Assembly: GCA_041390825.1 (NCBI GenBank)
Contig: JAWKPF010000013.1
Coordinates: forward strand, 1 to 64,000
Direction of reading: 5' to 3'
Origin: Thermomicrobiales bacterium
GTDB taxonomy: Bacteria > Chloroflexota > Chloroflexia > Thermomicrobiales > UBA6265
DNA length: 64,000 nucleotides
Shown: in pieces, positions 40,617 through 48,544 of the stretch
Numbering within the stretch: the first letter of the stretch is position 1
How the letters are laid out: every line of letters begins with the position of its first letter
The notes under the pieces: generated by a model
What the model was told of the DNA's origin: nothing
The model's database searches: none
What the model saw: only the letters and a program-made list of their open reading frames with translations
Program-made: the position numbers and the translations under genes

Positions 40617-41867
40617 ATGGCCGAGCTGCAGTTCGACACATCGCAGGTGATGGTCGATTTCAATCAGATGAAGTCCTTTGCCGAGCAACCGTTGATTCTG
40701 GAGCGGGGCAAGGGCATCCGGGTGTGGGATGTCTTCGGCAAGGAGTACATCGACGGGCTCTCCGGGGTCTTCACGGTCAATTACGGGCACGGGGTCGATT
40801 CGATCGTCGATGTGGCGGCCGAGCAGGGACGCACACTGGCGTTCAGCGCGCCGACCATGTCCACCAATCCCCCGGCGCTGAAACTGGCCAACCTGCTGAC
40901 CTCGTTGCTGCCGGAGCAGTTCACCACGGTCAAGTTCGCCAGCGGCGGTTCGGAGGCGAACGAGTTCGCCATCAAGATGGCGCGGCAATATCACGCGCAA
41001 ACCGGCAGCCCGCGCAAATACAAGGTCATCTCCCGCTACAACTCCTATCACGGCAGCACCGGGTTCGCCGGGGCGGCCTCGGGCCAACCGGATTGGAAAT
41101 CGAAGTACGAGCCCTATCCGGAAGGGTTCATCCATGTCTCGCCGAGATCGGTGGACGCCATCGAAGAGGCGATCATCGGTGAGAATCCGGACACGGTGGC
41201 CGCGGTCATTTGCGAACCGATCATGCTCTCCGCCGGGGTGCGGGTGCCGGATGCGGACTATTTCCCCAAATTGCGCGAGATTTGCGACCGCTACAACGTC
41301 CTCCTGATCCACGACGAGATCATCACCGGCTTCGGGCGCACCGGAAAACTGTGGGGTTCGGAAACGGTGGGCGCATGGCCCGACATTCTGTCCTGCGGCA
41401 AGGGGATCAGCGGCGGCTATGCCCCGCTGGCCGCGATCATCGTGAGCGAGCAGGTGGCGAGCGCCTTCTGGGGTGAGGCAGCCGACGGCGTGCAGTTCTT
41501 CTCCGGGCACACCTTTGGCGGCAATCCGGTGAGCTGCGCGGTGGGCGAAGCCGCGGTGCGCTATCTGCTCGATAACGATCTGGTCGCCAGGTCGAACGCC
41601 GTGGGCGACTATCTGGCCGCCCAACTGCTGGAACTGAAGTCGCAGTTCGCGGTCGTGGACGAAGTGCGCGGGGTCGGCATGCTGCGTGGATTGGCGTTCA
41701 ATCAACCGATTGGCCGGCCGATGTATGCCGCCTGCCGGGAGAACGGGTTGCTGACGCGTCCCGCGCCGGACTGGATCGGGATCGCCCCGCCGCTGGTCAC
41801 CACCACCGAAGAAGCAGACGAGATCGTGGACATCGTCGCGAAGTCGCTCGCCGAGGTGACGGCGTAA
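40617..41867 (+). CDS. Class-III PLP aminotransferase
   Basis: 416 aa. Family strings: GKGIRVWDVFGKEYIDGLSGVFTVNYGHG, VKFASGGSEANEFAIKMARQYH, SRYNSYHGST, VAAVICEPIM, LLIHDEIITGFGRTGKLWG and the Schiff-base Lys in SCGKGISGGYAPLAA, with HTFGGNPVSCA at the dimer interface. This group transfers amino groups from omega-amino donors to pyruvate or 2-oxoglutarate. ATG 40617 follows GGGAGA; a longer frame to 40146 overlaps the divergent epimerase and is rejected. Confidence 0.93.
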   Translation: MAELQFDTSQVMVDFNQMKSFAEQPLILERGKGIRVWDVFGKEYIDGLSGVFTVNYGHGVDSIVDVAAEQGRTLAFSAPTMSTNPPALKLANLLTSLLPEQFTTVKFASGGSEANEFAIKMARQYHAQTGSPRKYKVISRYNSYHGSTGFAGAASGQPDWKSKYEPYPEGFIHVSPRSVDAIEEAIIGENPDTVAAVICEPIMLSAGVRVPDADYFPKLREICDRYNVLLIHDEIITGFGRTGKLWGSETVGAWPDILSCGKGISGGYAPLAAIIVSEQVASAFWGEAADGVQFFSGHTFGGNPVSCAVGEAAVRYLLDNDLVARSNAVGDYLAAQLLELKSQFAVVDEVRGVGMLRGLAFNQPIGRPMYAACRENGLLTRPAPDWIGIAPPLVTTTEEADEIVDIVAKSLAEVTA

Positions 41868-42006
41868 GACGAGCACGCGGCAGGCAGCACGCGGCACGCA
41901 GACGTCCTCCAACAGACGATGAGAGAGCCTCGCGGCGGGTCGATGGTCGCCCGACGCGTCGCTTTCTGTCTGCTGCCTGCCGCGTGCCGCCTGCTACAGT
42001 TGCCGC

Positions 42007-42639
42007 ATGGCCAGCTGGAACCGGACCATCGCCAAGCCTGGCGAGGTCGAACTCATCGTCAAGAAATCGCGCTTCATTTGCACGGTCGATCGCGCTGGGT
42101 CCGAAGAGGACGCGCGCGCGAAGCTGCAGGCGCTCAAGAAGCAGTATTGGGATGCGAACCACAACTGCTCCGCCTGGATTCTGGGCGACCGGGGCGAGCT
42201 GCGGCGTTCGAACGACGACGGCGAGCCGGGCGGCACCGCGGGCGCGCCGATGCTGCATGTGCTCGATTCGCGGATGGTGACCGACACCATCGCGGTGGTG
42301 ACCCGCTATTTCGGCGGGATTCTGCTGGGCGCAGGTGGATTGGTGCGGGCGTATGGGCAAGCAGTGTCGGACGCGATCGATGCCGTTGGCATCGTGGAGC
42401 GGGTGCCGCTCACGGTGGTGGCGGTCGAAGCGCCGCACGACGAGGCCGGCCGACTGGAAAACCTCTTACGAAATACGAGCTGGCGCGTTTCGACTATCGA
42501 CTATGGCGCGCAGGTGACCTTCGAGCTGCCGCTCGGCGAAGCGGAGATCGCGCCGTTTCGCAGTTGGCTTTCGGAGACGACCAGCGGCCGCTGTGAGGCG
42601 ATCGAAATCGGAACAGAACTGGTGGAGGTGCCGGTGTGA
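42007..42639 (+). CDS. YigZ/IMPACT family protein
   Basis: 210 aa. UPF0029 N-terminal domain (IVKKSRFICTVDRAGSEEDARAKLQALKKQYWDANHNCSAWILG, SNDDGEPGGTAGAPML, TDTIAVVTRYFGGILLGAGGLVRAY) and the DUF1949-like C-terminal ferredoxin-fold domain. Members are linked to translation control and to proline peptidase-associated functions, but the molecular activity is unsettled. The stop overlaps the next gene by 4 bp (GTGA), so translation is coupled. Confidence 0.92.
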   Translation: MASWNRTIAKPGEVELIVKKSRFICTVDRAGSEEDARAKLQALKKQYWDANHNCSAWILGDRGELRRSNDDGEPGGTAGAPMLHVLDSRMVTDTIAVVTRYFGGILLGAGGLVRAYGQAVSDAIDAVGIVERVPLTVVAVEAPHDEAGRLENLLRNTSWRVSTIDYGAQVTFELPLGEAEIAPFRSWLSETTSGRCEAIEIGTELVEVPV

Positions 42640-43172
42640 CGACGCGGATTCTCTTGGTGCGGGCCGTGAATGTGGGCGGCGCGAAACTGCCGATGGCGGA
42701 ATTTCGAGAGATGCTGGCCGGGTTGGGCGGAGAAGACGTGCGGACCTATATCGCCTCGGGCAATGCGGTGCTCGATGTTCCCGGCGATGCTGCGGCATTC
42801 GATCGGGCGGTCGAAGCCGCGCTCACGGAGCGGTATGGGTATGTGCGGGAGGTGATCTCGCGCACACCGCAGGAACTCGAAGCCGCGTTGGCGGCGCATC
42901 CCTTCGAAGTGCGCGAGCCGAAGTTCTCGTACATCGCGCCGCTGACAGGGACTCCCGGCGGCGAGGCGGTCGAAACGGCGCGCGGGGTGGAGTGCGGGGA
43001 CGATCGGTGGGACGTGATCGGGAACGATCTGCACATCCGCTATGCCCATGGCGCGGGAAGAGCCGAGCTGGATATGAACAAGGTGCTCAAGCGGTTGGGC
43101 GTCCAGGGGACAGCGCGGAATCTCAACACGGTGGAGGCATTGATTGCGCTGGCGGCGAAGGGATCGGCGTAA
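42636..43172 (+). CDS. DUF1697 family protein
   Basis: 178 aa, GTG start inside the stop of the YigZ gene. Family strings: TRILLVRAVNVGGAKLPMAEFREMLAGLGGEDVRTYIASGNAVLD, EVISRTPQELEAALAAHPF, IRYAHGAGRAELDMNKVLKRLGVQGTARNLNTVEAL. This fits DUF1697 from end to end. Function unknown. Translational coupling with YigZ suggests a joint role that is not described as far as I know. The stop is 4 bp from the end of the convergent PIN gene. Confidence 0.9.
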   Translation: MTTRILLVRAVNVGGAKLPMAEFREMLAGLGGEDVRTYIASGNAVLDVPGDAAAFDRAVEAALTERYGYVREVISRTPQELEAALAAHPFEVREPKFSYIAPLTGTPGGEAVETARGVECGDDRWDVIGNDLHIRYAHGAGRAELDMNKVLKRLGVQGTARNLNTVEALIALAAKGSA

Positions 43173-43175
43173 CAG

Positions 43176-43610
43176 TCAGGCGGTCCGCGCATCGAATTCC
43201 TGGAGGAACTCGTCGGGGGTGCGGATCTTGACCCCCTGGTATTCGCCGACCCGCCGAAACGCGGCGTCTCGTGTGACCAGATAGTCGGCGTTTCCGGAGA
43301 TGGCCGCAGAGAGGACGAGATCGTCTTGCCAATGGCTCGTGACACGTGGCATGTCTTGATTCATTTCGACGACCGTAGCCTGTCGGAACACCTCGTCTGG
43401 CAACGATGAAATGAGCTCCTGCGTCAACCGCTCACGGAACCAGGGGGTGCGCAACGCCTGCTTCAATTCGTTCAGGATATGTTCGGAAACAAGGAGTTCG
43501 AACTTCTTCGCCTGCCAGAACTGCCAAATCCGGGCGCAGGGTCGATCTTGCCCCCAATGATGCTCAGCCGCTCCGACTGCCAGGACATTGGTATCGAGGA
43601 GCACCCGCAT
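43176..43610 (-). CDS. PIN-domain toxin (second pair)
   Basis: 144 aa. Metal-site residues: Asp6 (LLDTNV), Glu48 (LNELK), Asp97 (WQDDLVL) and Asp115 (TRDAAF). The layout and lengths between them fit the COG1569-like PIN group also seen at 1311, although sequences differ. Its ATG overlaps the antitoxin stop by one base (TAATG), so translation is coupled and follows antitoxin synthesis. Expected activity: Mg-dependent RNA cleavage. Confidence 0.9.
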   Translation of the reverse strand: MRVLLDTNVLAVGAAEHHWGQDRPCARIWQFWQAKKFELLVSEHILNELKQALRTPWFRERLTQELISSLPDEVFRQATVVEMNQDMPRVTSHWQDDLVLSAAISGNADYLVTRDAAFRRVGEYQGVKIRTPDEFLQEFDARTA

Positions 43611-43936
43611 TAGCGCTGCAGTCCGGCAAGCCGTTCCGCGTCCATTTCAGCGCGCACCTGGGCGATCGCTTCGTCCACTCGGAATTCCAGCTCCTCAGGT
43701 GAGACGCCCCGGAATGCCTCGCTGAACTTTGCCATCTGCTCGAAAGACTCTTTGCGTTCCCGATCGTATCTCTCCAGCCGTTCCAGGTCGTCGATCGAAA
43801 CAACGGCGGCGACGGGAACATTGCCCTTGTAGAGGCGGATGCGCGTCTTGCGCTGAAAGACCCGGTCGACGATGGAACTGAGCTGGGAACGGGCTTCGGT
43901 GAACTTGAGCGATTCGACAGGGATGAGGCTACTCAT
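43610..43936 (-). CDS. Antitoxin, Phd/YefM-like (second pair)
   Basis: 108 aa. The N-terminal fold (VESLKFTEARSQLSSIVDRVFQRKTRIRLYKGNVPVAAVVSIDDLERLERYD) is Phd-like; the C terminus is charged and helical with FRGVSPEELEFRVDEAIAQVRAEMDAERL. It precedes the toxin, as usual. Three 8-bp palindromes lie 28-55 bp upstream and very likely bind this protein. Confidence 0.88.
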   Translation of the reverse strand: MSSLIPVESLKFTEARSQLSSIVDRVFQRKTRIRLYKGNVPVAAVVSIDDLERLERYDRERKESFEQMAKFSEAFRGVSPEELEFRVDEAIAQVRAEMDAERLAGLQR

Positions 43937-43963
43937 GGATGCGTCCTTTCACAGATGAGTGAA

Positions 43964-43991
43964 GTGTACACATCTGTACAGGTGTGTACAC
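43964..43991 (-). promoter_or_regulatory. Triple TGTACA operator upstream of the PIN/Phd pair
   Basis: GTGTACAC (43964-43971), CTGTACAG (43974-43981) and GTGTACAC (43984-43991) are three palindromes repeated every 10 bp, one helical turn, so all face the same side of the helix. They sit just before the antitoxin gene and 96 bp before the divergent cupin gene. This is the arrangement expected for cooperative toxin-antitoxin autoregulation. Confidence 0.82.
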
Positions 43992-44086
43992 ATCCTTCGT
44001 TTGGGAGCAACTCGAATTCGTCCTCTGCGCGAGATCGCTCCTACACTGAACGCCAACGACGAGCCGATCGATGCAAGGAGGCGGGA

Positions 44087-44470
44087 ATGGCCGAGTTCAC
44101 GTTTGTCGATGGTGCTGCAGGGATGGCGGCCTACGAGCCGGGGCGGGCCAAACCAGTGTCCGTGCTGAAAGCCACGGGTACGAATGTCGTGGTGTTCGCG
44201 TTCGATGCCGGCACCGGGTTGCGTGAGCATGTGGCGCAGCAGCCGGTATTGCTGCAAGTGCTGGAAGGGACGCTCACGGTCGAGTTCGGAGATGAAGTCG
44301 TGAAGCTGCGGCAGGGGGATTTGCTGCATATCGAGCAAGGCGTGTCTCACAGTGTCGACGCGGTCGAACAAGCCAAGCTGCAACTGATGGTGCTGATGAT
44401 CGACAGTCCCGGTCCGTCGAAGATCCCTATGGAGCACTTCGAGCACCCGGAACGCCGATCGGGCGACTGA
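44087..44470 (+). CDS. Cupin domain protein
   Basis: 127 aa. One cupin barrel: FAFDAGTGLREHVAQQPVLLQVLEGTLTVEFGDEVVKLRQGDLLHIEQGVSHSVDAVEQAKLQLMVL, with both cupin motifs and His residues for metal. AAGGAGG at 44075-44081 fixes ATG 44087; the longer frame is not supported. Divergent from the toxin-antitoxin pair, sharing the intergenic operator region. Activity unknown. Confidence 0.88.
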   Translation: MAEFTFVDGAAGMAAYEPGRAKPVSVLKATGTNVVVFAFDAGTGLREHVAQQPVLLQVLEGTLTVEFGDEVVKLRQGDLLHIEQGVSHSVDAVEQAKLQLMVLMIDSPGPSKIPMEHFEHPERRSGD

Positions 44471-44890
44471 TCGGGTCCAGGCCAGGCAGCAGCCAACGCT
44501 CCGGTCCCCGCGATGGAGCGGGGCGACGGATGGTTCCGCTCGTACGGATCGCGCTCGATCATGCCTGGGGTCGTCCGTTGAACCGATGCGCACAAGCAGA
44601 GCGGCAGCGAGCTCGACCGCATCGTCACTGGCATCGATGAGTCGCTGACGATTGCCGAACGTGCCCATGCCGATGAATTGGAGGATTAGCTCATACACGG
44701 AACGCAGACGGAACACATGGTCCGTTCGTCGATCCGTCCCTGACATCTCCATTCGTCTCGTGCGTGTCGAGTCGCGCCACGGAAGAGATTGCTCGACAAG
44801 CTCGAAATGACGGAAGGGGATGCAACCAAATCGCGATGACCCGTGTTCATATGACTGGGTGGAGGCGACGGTCTCATCGGAACGAACGGT
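44471..44890. other. Intergenic region with a fragment of the dispersed repeat
   Basis: No gene is supported. CTCGACAAGCTCGAAATGACGG at 44789-44810 is a single copy of the end word of the tandem repeat unit at 23433-23993. No promoter for the downstream sigma factor gene could be named with confidence. Confidence 0.5.
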
Positions 44891-45499
44891 ATGAGCGAGC
44901 ACTCAGACGCCATGACGGAACCCGATCTCGGCACGCGGCTGGCGAACGATCTGGATGGAGCGTTCGAATCCCTGGTTCGGGAACTGCAGGGGACGGTCTA
45001 TCGATTCGCCTACCGTTGGTGCGGGAACGCGCAAGACGCCGAAGAGATCGCGCAGGACGCGTTCGTGCGGGCGTACGGGGCGTTGCAGGGGTATGACGCA
45101 GAGCGGATTCGCGCTCTGAAACTGACGCCGTGGATCCTGACCGTCACGCTCAACGTCGCGCGCAACCGGGCACGCGGCAAGCGATTGCCAATCGACGGTC
45201 TGGACGGCATCGACGAACCGCTTGCCGATCGGCTGGACGAACCCGAACGCGTCAACGAACGCAACGAGCTCGCCGACCAACTTGCCGAAGCGCTGCATCA
45301 GCTTCCGCCACGCTACCGGGCGGCGGTCATCCTGCGGCATGTGCTCGGGATGCCCTACGACGAAATCGCGGAGACACTCGATCTCCCGCTGGGGACCGTC
45401 AAGTCACACGTCCATCGCGGGGTCGAGTTGCTGCGGGGACGGTTGAGCGAGCTCGACCCCATCCAGTGCGCGCCGTCCCAACTCGTTCTCACCCGATGA
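44891..45499 (+). CDS. ECF-type RNA polymerase sigma factor
   Basis: 202 aa. Region 2 is at about 24-95 (FESLVRELQGTVYRFAYRWCGNAQDAEEIAQDAFVRAYGAL...TPWILTVTLNVARNRARGK) and region 4 at about 133-186 (LPPRYRAAVILRHVLGMPYDEIAETLDLPLGTVKSHVHRGVELLRGRL). There is no region 3 and no extra C-terminal domain. The stop overlaps the next ATG by 4 bp (ATGA), so it is translationally coupled to a DNA alkylation repair protein. No anti-sigma factor is encoded nearby, which makes the partner protein a candidate regulator. Confidence 0.93.
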   Translation: MSEHSDAMTEPDLGTRLANDLDGAFESLVRELQGTVYRFAYRWCGNAQDAEEIAQDAFVRAYGALQGYDAERIRALKLTPWILTVTLNVARNRARGKRLPIDGLDGIDEPLADRLDEPERVNERNELADQLAEALHQLPPRYRAAVILRHVLGMPYDEIAETLDLPLGTVKSHVHRGVELLRGRLSELDPIQCAPSQLVLTR

Positions 45500-46299
45500 A
45501 AGGCGGCCATGCCATGAACAACCTGAGCGACAGCACCATCGAAACCGGTCTCAGCGATCTGCCGGCGCCGCAACCACCAGTCGATCTGGTGCCCAACGTG
45601 CTCTATCGCACCGGACTCTCCGATGTTTGCTGGCAGATGGAAAGCTCGATCGGGCCGCTCTGGATTGCCGCCAGCCGGGATGGCATCACCGCGGTCGATC
45701 GGGCAGCGCCGGCCGATGCGTTTGTGACGCGGTATCGGGATCGATTCGGCCGGGACGTGCGCGCCGTCGAACGGCCGCCGGAAAAGCTGGCGCGCTCGGT
45801 CGAGCGGTTGCTGAATGGGGACCGGCGCACCCCTCCCCCCTTCGACCTGTCGCATTCGACACCGTTCGAAGCGGAGGTGTTGCGGAAAGCACTGGAAATC
45901 CCTCGCGGTCAGGTGCGCCCATATAGCTGGATCGCGCAGGAGATCGGGCGTCCACAGGCGGCGCGTGCAGTGGGCAGCGCGCTGGCGGGGAATCCGGTTC
46001 CGCTGCTCATTCCCTGTCACCGGGTCGTGCGCGGAGATGGCGTGATCGGCAACTACATTTTCGGAACCGAGGTGAAACGCTCCTTGCTGACCGAGGAGCG
46101 GGCGAACATCGACCGTCTGGAGGAGTTCGGGAGATCGGGCATCAGATTCGTCGGCAGTGACACCACGCGCATCTTTTGCTTTCCCACCTGCCGCTATCAG
46201 CCGAAGGAAGAGCATTTGCAGTTTTTCCATTCGGAAGCCGAGGCGCGCGCGCGTGGCTATCGCCCGTGCAAAGTCTGCCGCCCGGCATTGGCCGGGTAA
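45496..46299 (+). CDS. O6-methylguanine-DNA methyltransferase with a C-terminal Ada-type zinc domain
   Basis: 267 aa. The N-terminal half is a methylated-DNA-protein cysteine methyltransferase: ALEIPRGQVRPYSWIAQEIGRPQAARAVGSALAGNP and the active site PCHR with Cys174, which accepts the alkyl group in a suicide reaction. After it, residues 216-263 (GIRFVGSDTTRIFCFPTCRYQPKEEHLQFFHSEAEARARGYRPCKVCRP) match the zinc domain normally at the N terminus of E. coli Ada; Cys228, Cys232, Cys258 and Cys261 correspond to Cys38, Cys42, Cys69 and Cys72. The AraC HTH of Ada is missing. The domain order is thus reversed. The alternative start at 45514 would drop six residues. Confidence 0.92.
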   Translation: MKGGHAMNNLSDSTIETGLSDLPAPQPPVDLVPNVLYRTGLSDVCWQMESSIGPLWIAASRDGITAVDRAAPADAFVTRYRDRFGRDVRAVERPPEKLARSVERLLNGDRRTPPPFDLSHSTPFEAEVLRKALEIPRGQVRPYSWIAQEIGRPQAARAVGSALAGNPVPLLIPCHRVVRGDGVIGNYIFGTEVKRSLLTEERANIDRLEEFGRSGIRFVGSDTTRIFCFPTCRYQPKEEHLQFFHSEAEARARGYRPCKVCRPALAG

Positions 46300-46321
46300 C
46301 GACGGCTTGGTTGTCGGCACG

Positions 46322-46367
46322 GCAATGGCGGCCTGTGCCCGCCAACGGGACCCGTGCCCGCCATCGA
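46322..46367. repeat. Dispersed GC-rich repeat
   Basis: AATGGCGGCCTGTGCCCGCC...ACGGGACCCGTGCCCGCC resembles 33184-33226. Imperfect inverted halves (GGCGGCCTGTGCCCGCC and GGCGGGCACGGGTC) make it hairpin-prone. Confidence 0.55.
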
Positions 46368-46476
46368 TCCACCCGGAGTTTCGCCACCAGATCGCAACCG
46401 CGGTTTGCGATCCCTCTCCCCTGTGCTACCGCGTCGTTGCCGGCATCGGACGCCACCACACCCAGTCGCAACCCCC

Positions 46477-46505
46477 TTGACAAAAACGAACATATGTTCT
46501 ACTAT
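46477..46505 (+). promoter_or_regulatory. Orphan LexA-controlled promoter (SOS box in the spacer)
   Basis: TTGACA (46477-46482), a 17-bp spacer and TACTAT (46500-46505) form a near-consensus promoter. The spacer contains GAACATATGTTC (46488-46499), a perfect palindrome that with the preceding C matches the Gram-positive LexA/DinR box CGAACRNRYGTTY. No gene starts downstream: the first 170 bp run into a dispersed repeat and then into the 3' end of a convergent DinB-like gene. Confidence 0.82.
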
Positions 46506-46683
46506 CATGGATAAGCGGCACGTTTGGCAACGAGCGCGGGCCTGGGCAGCAACGGATCGTGCCCGGGCTGGTTACCCGTCATCCACACTCGGTGCTGGAT
46601 CCCGGCTCTGCAGAGCGTCATGGTCGATCCCACCGCCATTTCGAGTCGTCAGTCGCTAGTTACCAGTTGCCAGCAGCGATTTC

Positions 46684-47199
46684 CTATTTCCCGTTTCCAC
46701 CAGCCTCTCTGGTCCCGATGGTGCCCCTTGTCCATTGCCGAATTCCATCCAGATGCTCCCGCGGATGACCGATGAGACAGGCCTCGATCCAACCGGCAAC
46801 GGTACGTTCCGGCTCGCCGGGCATATGGGTCCCGGTGCGTGCCAGTTCCGCCGGCGAGAGACTCGTCACGAATGCGATCGCGTGATCGCGCGCGTTGCGA
46901 TAGTCGTGCATGATGTGGCAGCGATCCAGGGCGGCGCTCTTTCGCGCCTGGTCGGCATTTTGCGCGTCGAGCCATTCCGGGGTCCAGCCGGAGTCTGCGA
47001 CGCCTCCGGCGATAGCGCGAAAAGCGACGCTTTCCACGTTCCACGCCCAAGCGACGTGATGGACTAACTGCCCGACCGTGCGTTGCTCAGTTTCGACAAA
47101 GGCGTGCCATTGAGTGTCCGAGAGCGCGTCGGCAAACCGCTCCAGCTCATCTGCCGTGGCTTGCAGCAGGGCAGTCAGAGGGGGTTGGGTCGATTGCAT
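46684..47199 (-). CDS. DinB-like / mycothiol-dependent maleylpyruvate isomerase-like protein
   Basis: 171 aa. Four-helix DinB-like fold: ALLQATADELERFADALSDTQWHAFVETEQRTVGQLVHHVAWAWNVE, YRNARDHAIAFVTSLSPAEL and AGWIEACLIGHPREHLDGIRQW. His in VHHVAW, His in the YRNARDHA helix and His in GHPREHL are the expected metal triad. ATG 47199 follows AGGAGG by 6 bp. Typical members are thiol-dependent S-transferases; this one is not assignable. It lies antisense to whatever the LexA-type promoter at 46477 transcribes. Confidence 0.85.
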   Translation of the reverse strand: MQSTQPPLTALLQATADELERFADALSDTQWHAFVETEQRTVGQLVHHVAWAWNVESVAFRAIAGGVADSGWTPEWLDAQNADQARKSAALDRCHIMHDYRNARDHAIAFVTSLSPAELARTGTHMPGEPERTVAGWIEACLIGHPREHLDGIRQWTRGTIGTREAGGNGK

Positions 47200-47299
47200 G
47201 ATCTCCTCCTGGCAGCGTGATGATGGGCGCCAAGGAAACACGCAGGCGCGGCGTCTCTGCCGCGCCTGCGTGCACGTATTCGAGCATCAGTCCCGAGAA

Positions 47300-48544
47300 T
47301 CAGCCGGCTGGAGTTGCCTCTGCGGCTGCCGGGGTGCCCATGTCCATGGTGTGCATCATCTGGAACGCATCGGCGCCGCATTTGAGCACCATGCCGCCCG
47401 CCGGCGTGCCGGCCGGAAGCGAGACCATGGCGGTGATGTAGGCATTCCCCTCGCCATCGAAGGCGATGCCGTTCGGGAACGGAATGCCGGTGATGACCGG
47501 GGTGTTGCTGCCGTCTTCGTTGATCTTGACGATGGCGCCGGGGGCCGGGCCGGCCGGATCGATGAAGTTCTCGGACATGGTCACGACGTAGATCGAGCCG
47601 TCCGGCGCGACGGTGACATCGCCCAGCATGGTCAGCCCGCTGGCAACCGTGGTCACGGTGCCGTCCATGGCAACGTGCATGAGCGCAGCGGTCTGCGGGA
47701 AGAAGGGGCCGCCCGAAAGGAGGCTGACATAGAGCCCACCGTCGGGCGCGAGCGCCAGACCGGTCGGCACCGGATCGATCTCGTTGGTGTCGCCACGTTC
47801 CGGGTTCGGCTGCTGCCCCGGCAGACCCGGGATGACGGCCAGCACGCTGGTGTCGCCGGTGGCCGGATCGACCTTGATGATGTCATTGCCGCCCGCATCG
47901 GCCACGTAGATCATGCCGTCCTGGCCAATGACCAGACCGTAAGGATCGGAGTCGATGTGGTACGGATCGGGATTGTTCTCGATCTCATAGGTTTCCAGAT
48001 CGGCCACGATGGTGGCTTCGCCGGATTGCAGATCGATCGACCAGACGGCCGCGCGGCCGGCAAGCGCCGGAACGGTGCCAGTGGCCGGTCCCACACCGCC
48101 AGTAGCGACATAGGCGATGCCGTTTTCGACATCGATCCCCGCCGGGCCAACAACTTCGGTGCCGAAGGTGAACGAGGGCAAGCCAGTGGCGACTTCGGTC
48201 ACGCTGCCGTCCGCCAGAATGGCGGCCACGCTGCCGGATGCGCCGTACGTGGTGATCGGCTCGGTCGGCTCGGGCGTGCCCTCACCGGCTTCGGCGAAGA
48301 TGGCTTCGTCACCCGCCGATCCGGCGAGCGTCACGTAAACGATGCCATCCTCGACGGTCAGAAAGCGTGGATTGGCGAGACCGCTGGCCGCGACAGTGCA
48401 TCCCATGGGAAGCGCGGGAGCTGCGGATTCCGCGGCGGGCGAGGCATCCTGGGCGCTGGCTGGGGCGAGACTCGTGCCGAGCATCCCTCCCACCACCATA
48501 GCGCCGGCGGCGGCCATGCCAAGACTCTTCCAGATTTTGGACAT
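47300..48544 (-). CDS. ScyD/ScyE family secreted beta-propeller-like protein
   Basis: 414 aa. A Sec signal peptide (IWKSLGMAAAGAMVVGGMLGTSLAPASAQ) ends near residue 33. The mature part has NHL/SMP-type strands in repeats: NPRFLTVEDGIVYVTLAG, PAGIDVENGIAYVATGG, DPYGLVIGQDGMIYVADAGGNDIIKVDPATG, PTGLALAPDGGLYVSLLSGG, GDVTVAPDGSIYVVTMSE, PNGIAFDGEGNAYITAMVSLPAG. This matches the ScyD/ScyE family named from cyanobacterial scytonemin clusters, though no scytonemin genes are nearby. AAAGGAG supports ATG 48544. Function unknown. Confidence 0.88.
   Translation of the reverse strand: MSKIWKSLGMAAAGAMVVGGMLGTSLAPASAQDASPAAESAAPALPMGCTVAASGLANPRFLTVEDGIVYVTLAGSAGDEAIFAEAGEGTPEPTEPITTYGASGSVAAILADGSVTEVATGLPSFTFGTEVVGPAGIDVENGIAYVATGGVGPATGTVPALAGRAAVWSIDLQSGEATIVADLETYEIENNPDPYHIDSDPYGLVIGQDGMIYVADAGGNDIIKVDPATGDTSVLAVIPGLPGQQPNPERGDTNEIDPVPTGLALAPDGGLYVSLLSGGPFFPQTAALMHVAMDGTVTTVASGLTMLGDVTVAPDGSIYVVTMSENFIDPAGPAPGAIVKINEDGSNTPVITGIPFPNGIAFDGEGNAYITAMVSLPAGTPAGGMVLKCGADAFQMMHTMDMGTPAAAEATPAG

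Noticed and set aside
43949..44902. 317-codon minus-strand frame opposite the cupin gene and the following gap
   Set aside because: Low-quality composition, overlaps the cupin with good ribosome binding site, and includes the dispersed repeat word.
46507..46659. 50-codon frame starting just after the LexA-type -10 (MDKRHVWQRARAW...)
   Set aside because: Its ATG lies before the expected transcription start, it has no ribosome binding site, and its end is made of dispersed repeat; I treat the promoter as orphan.
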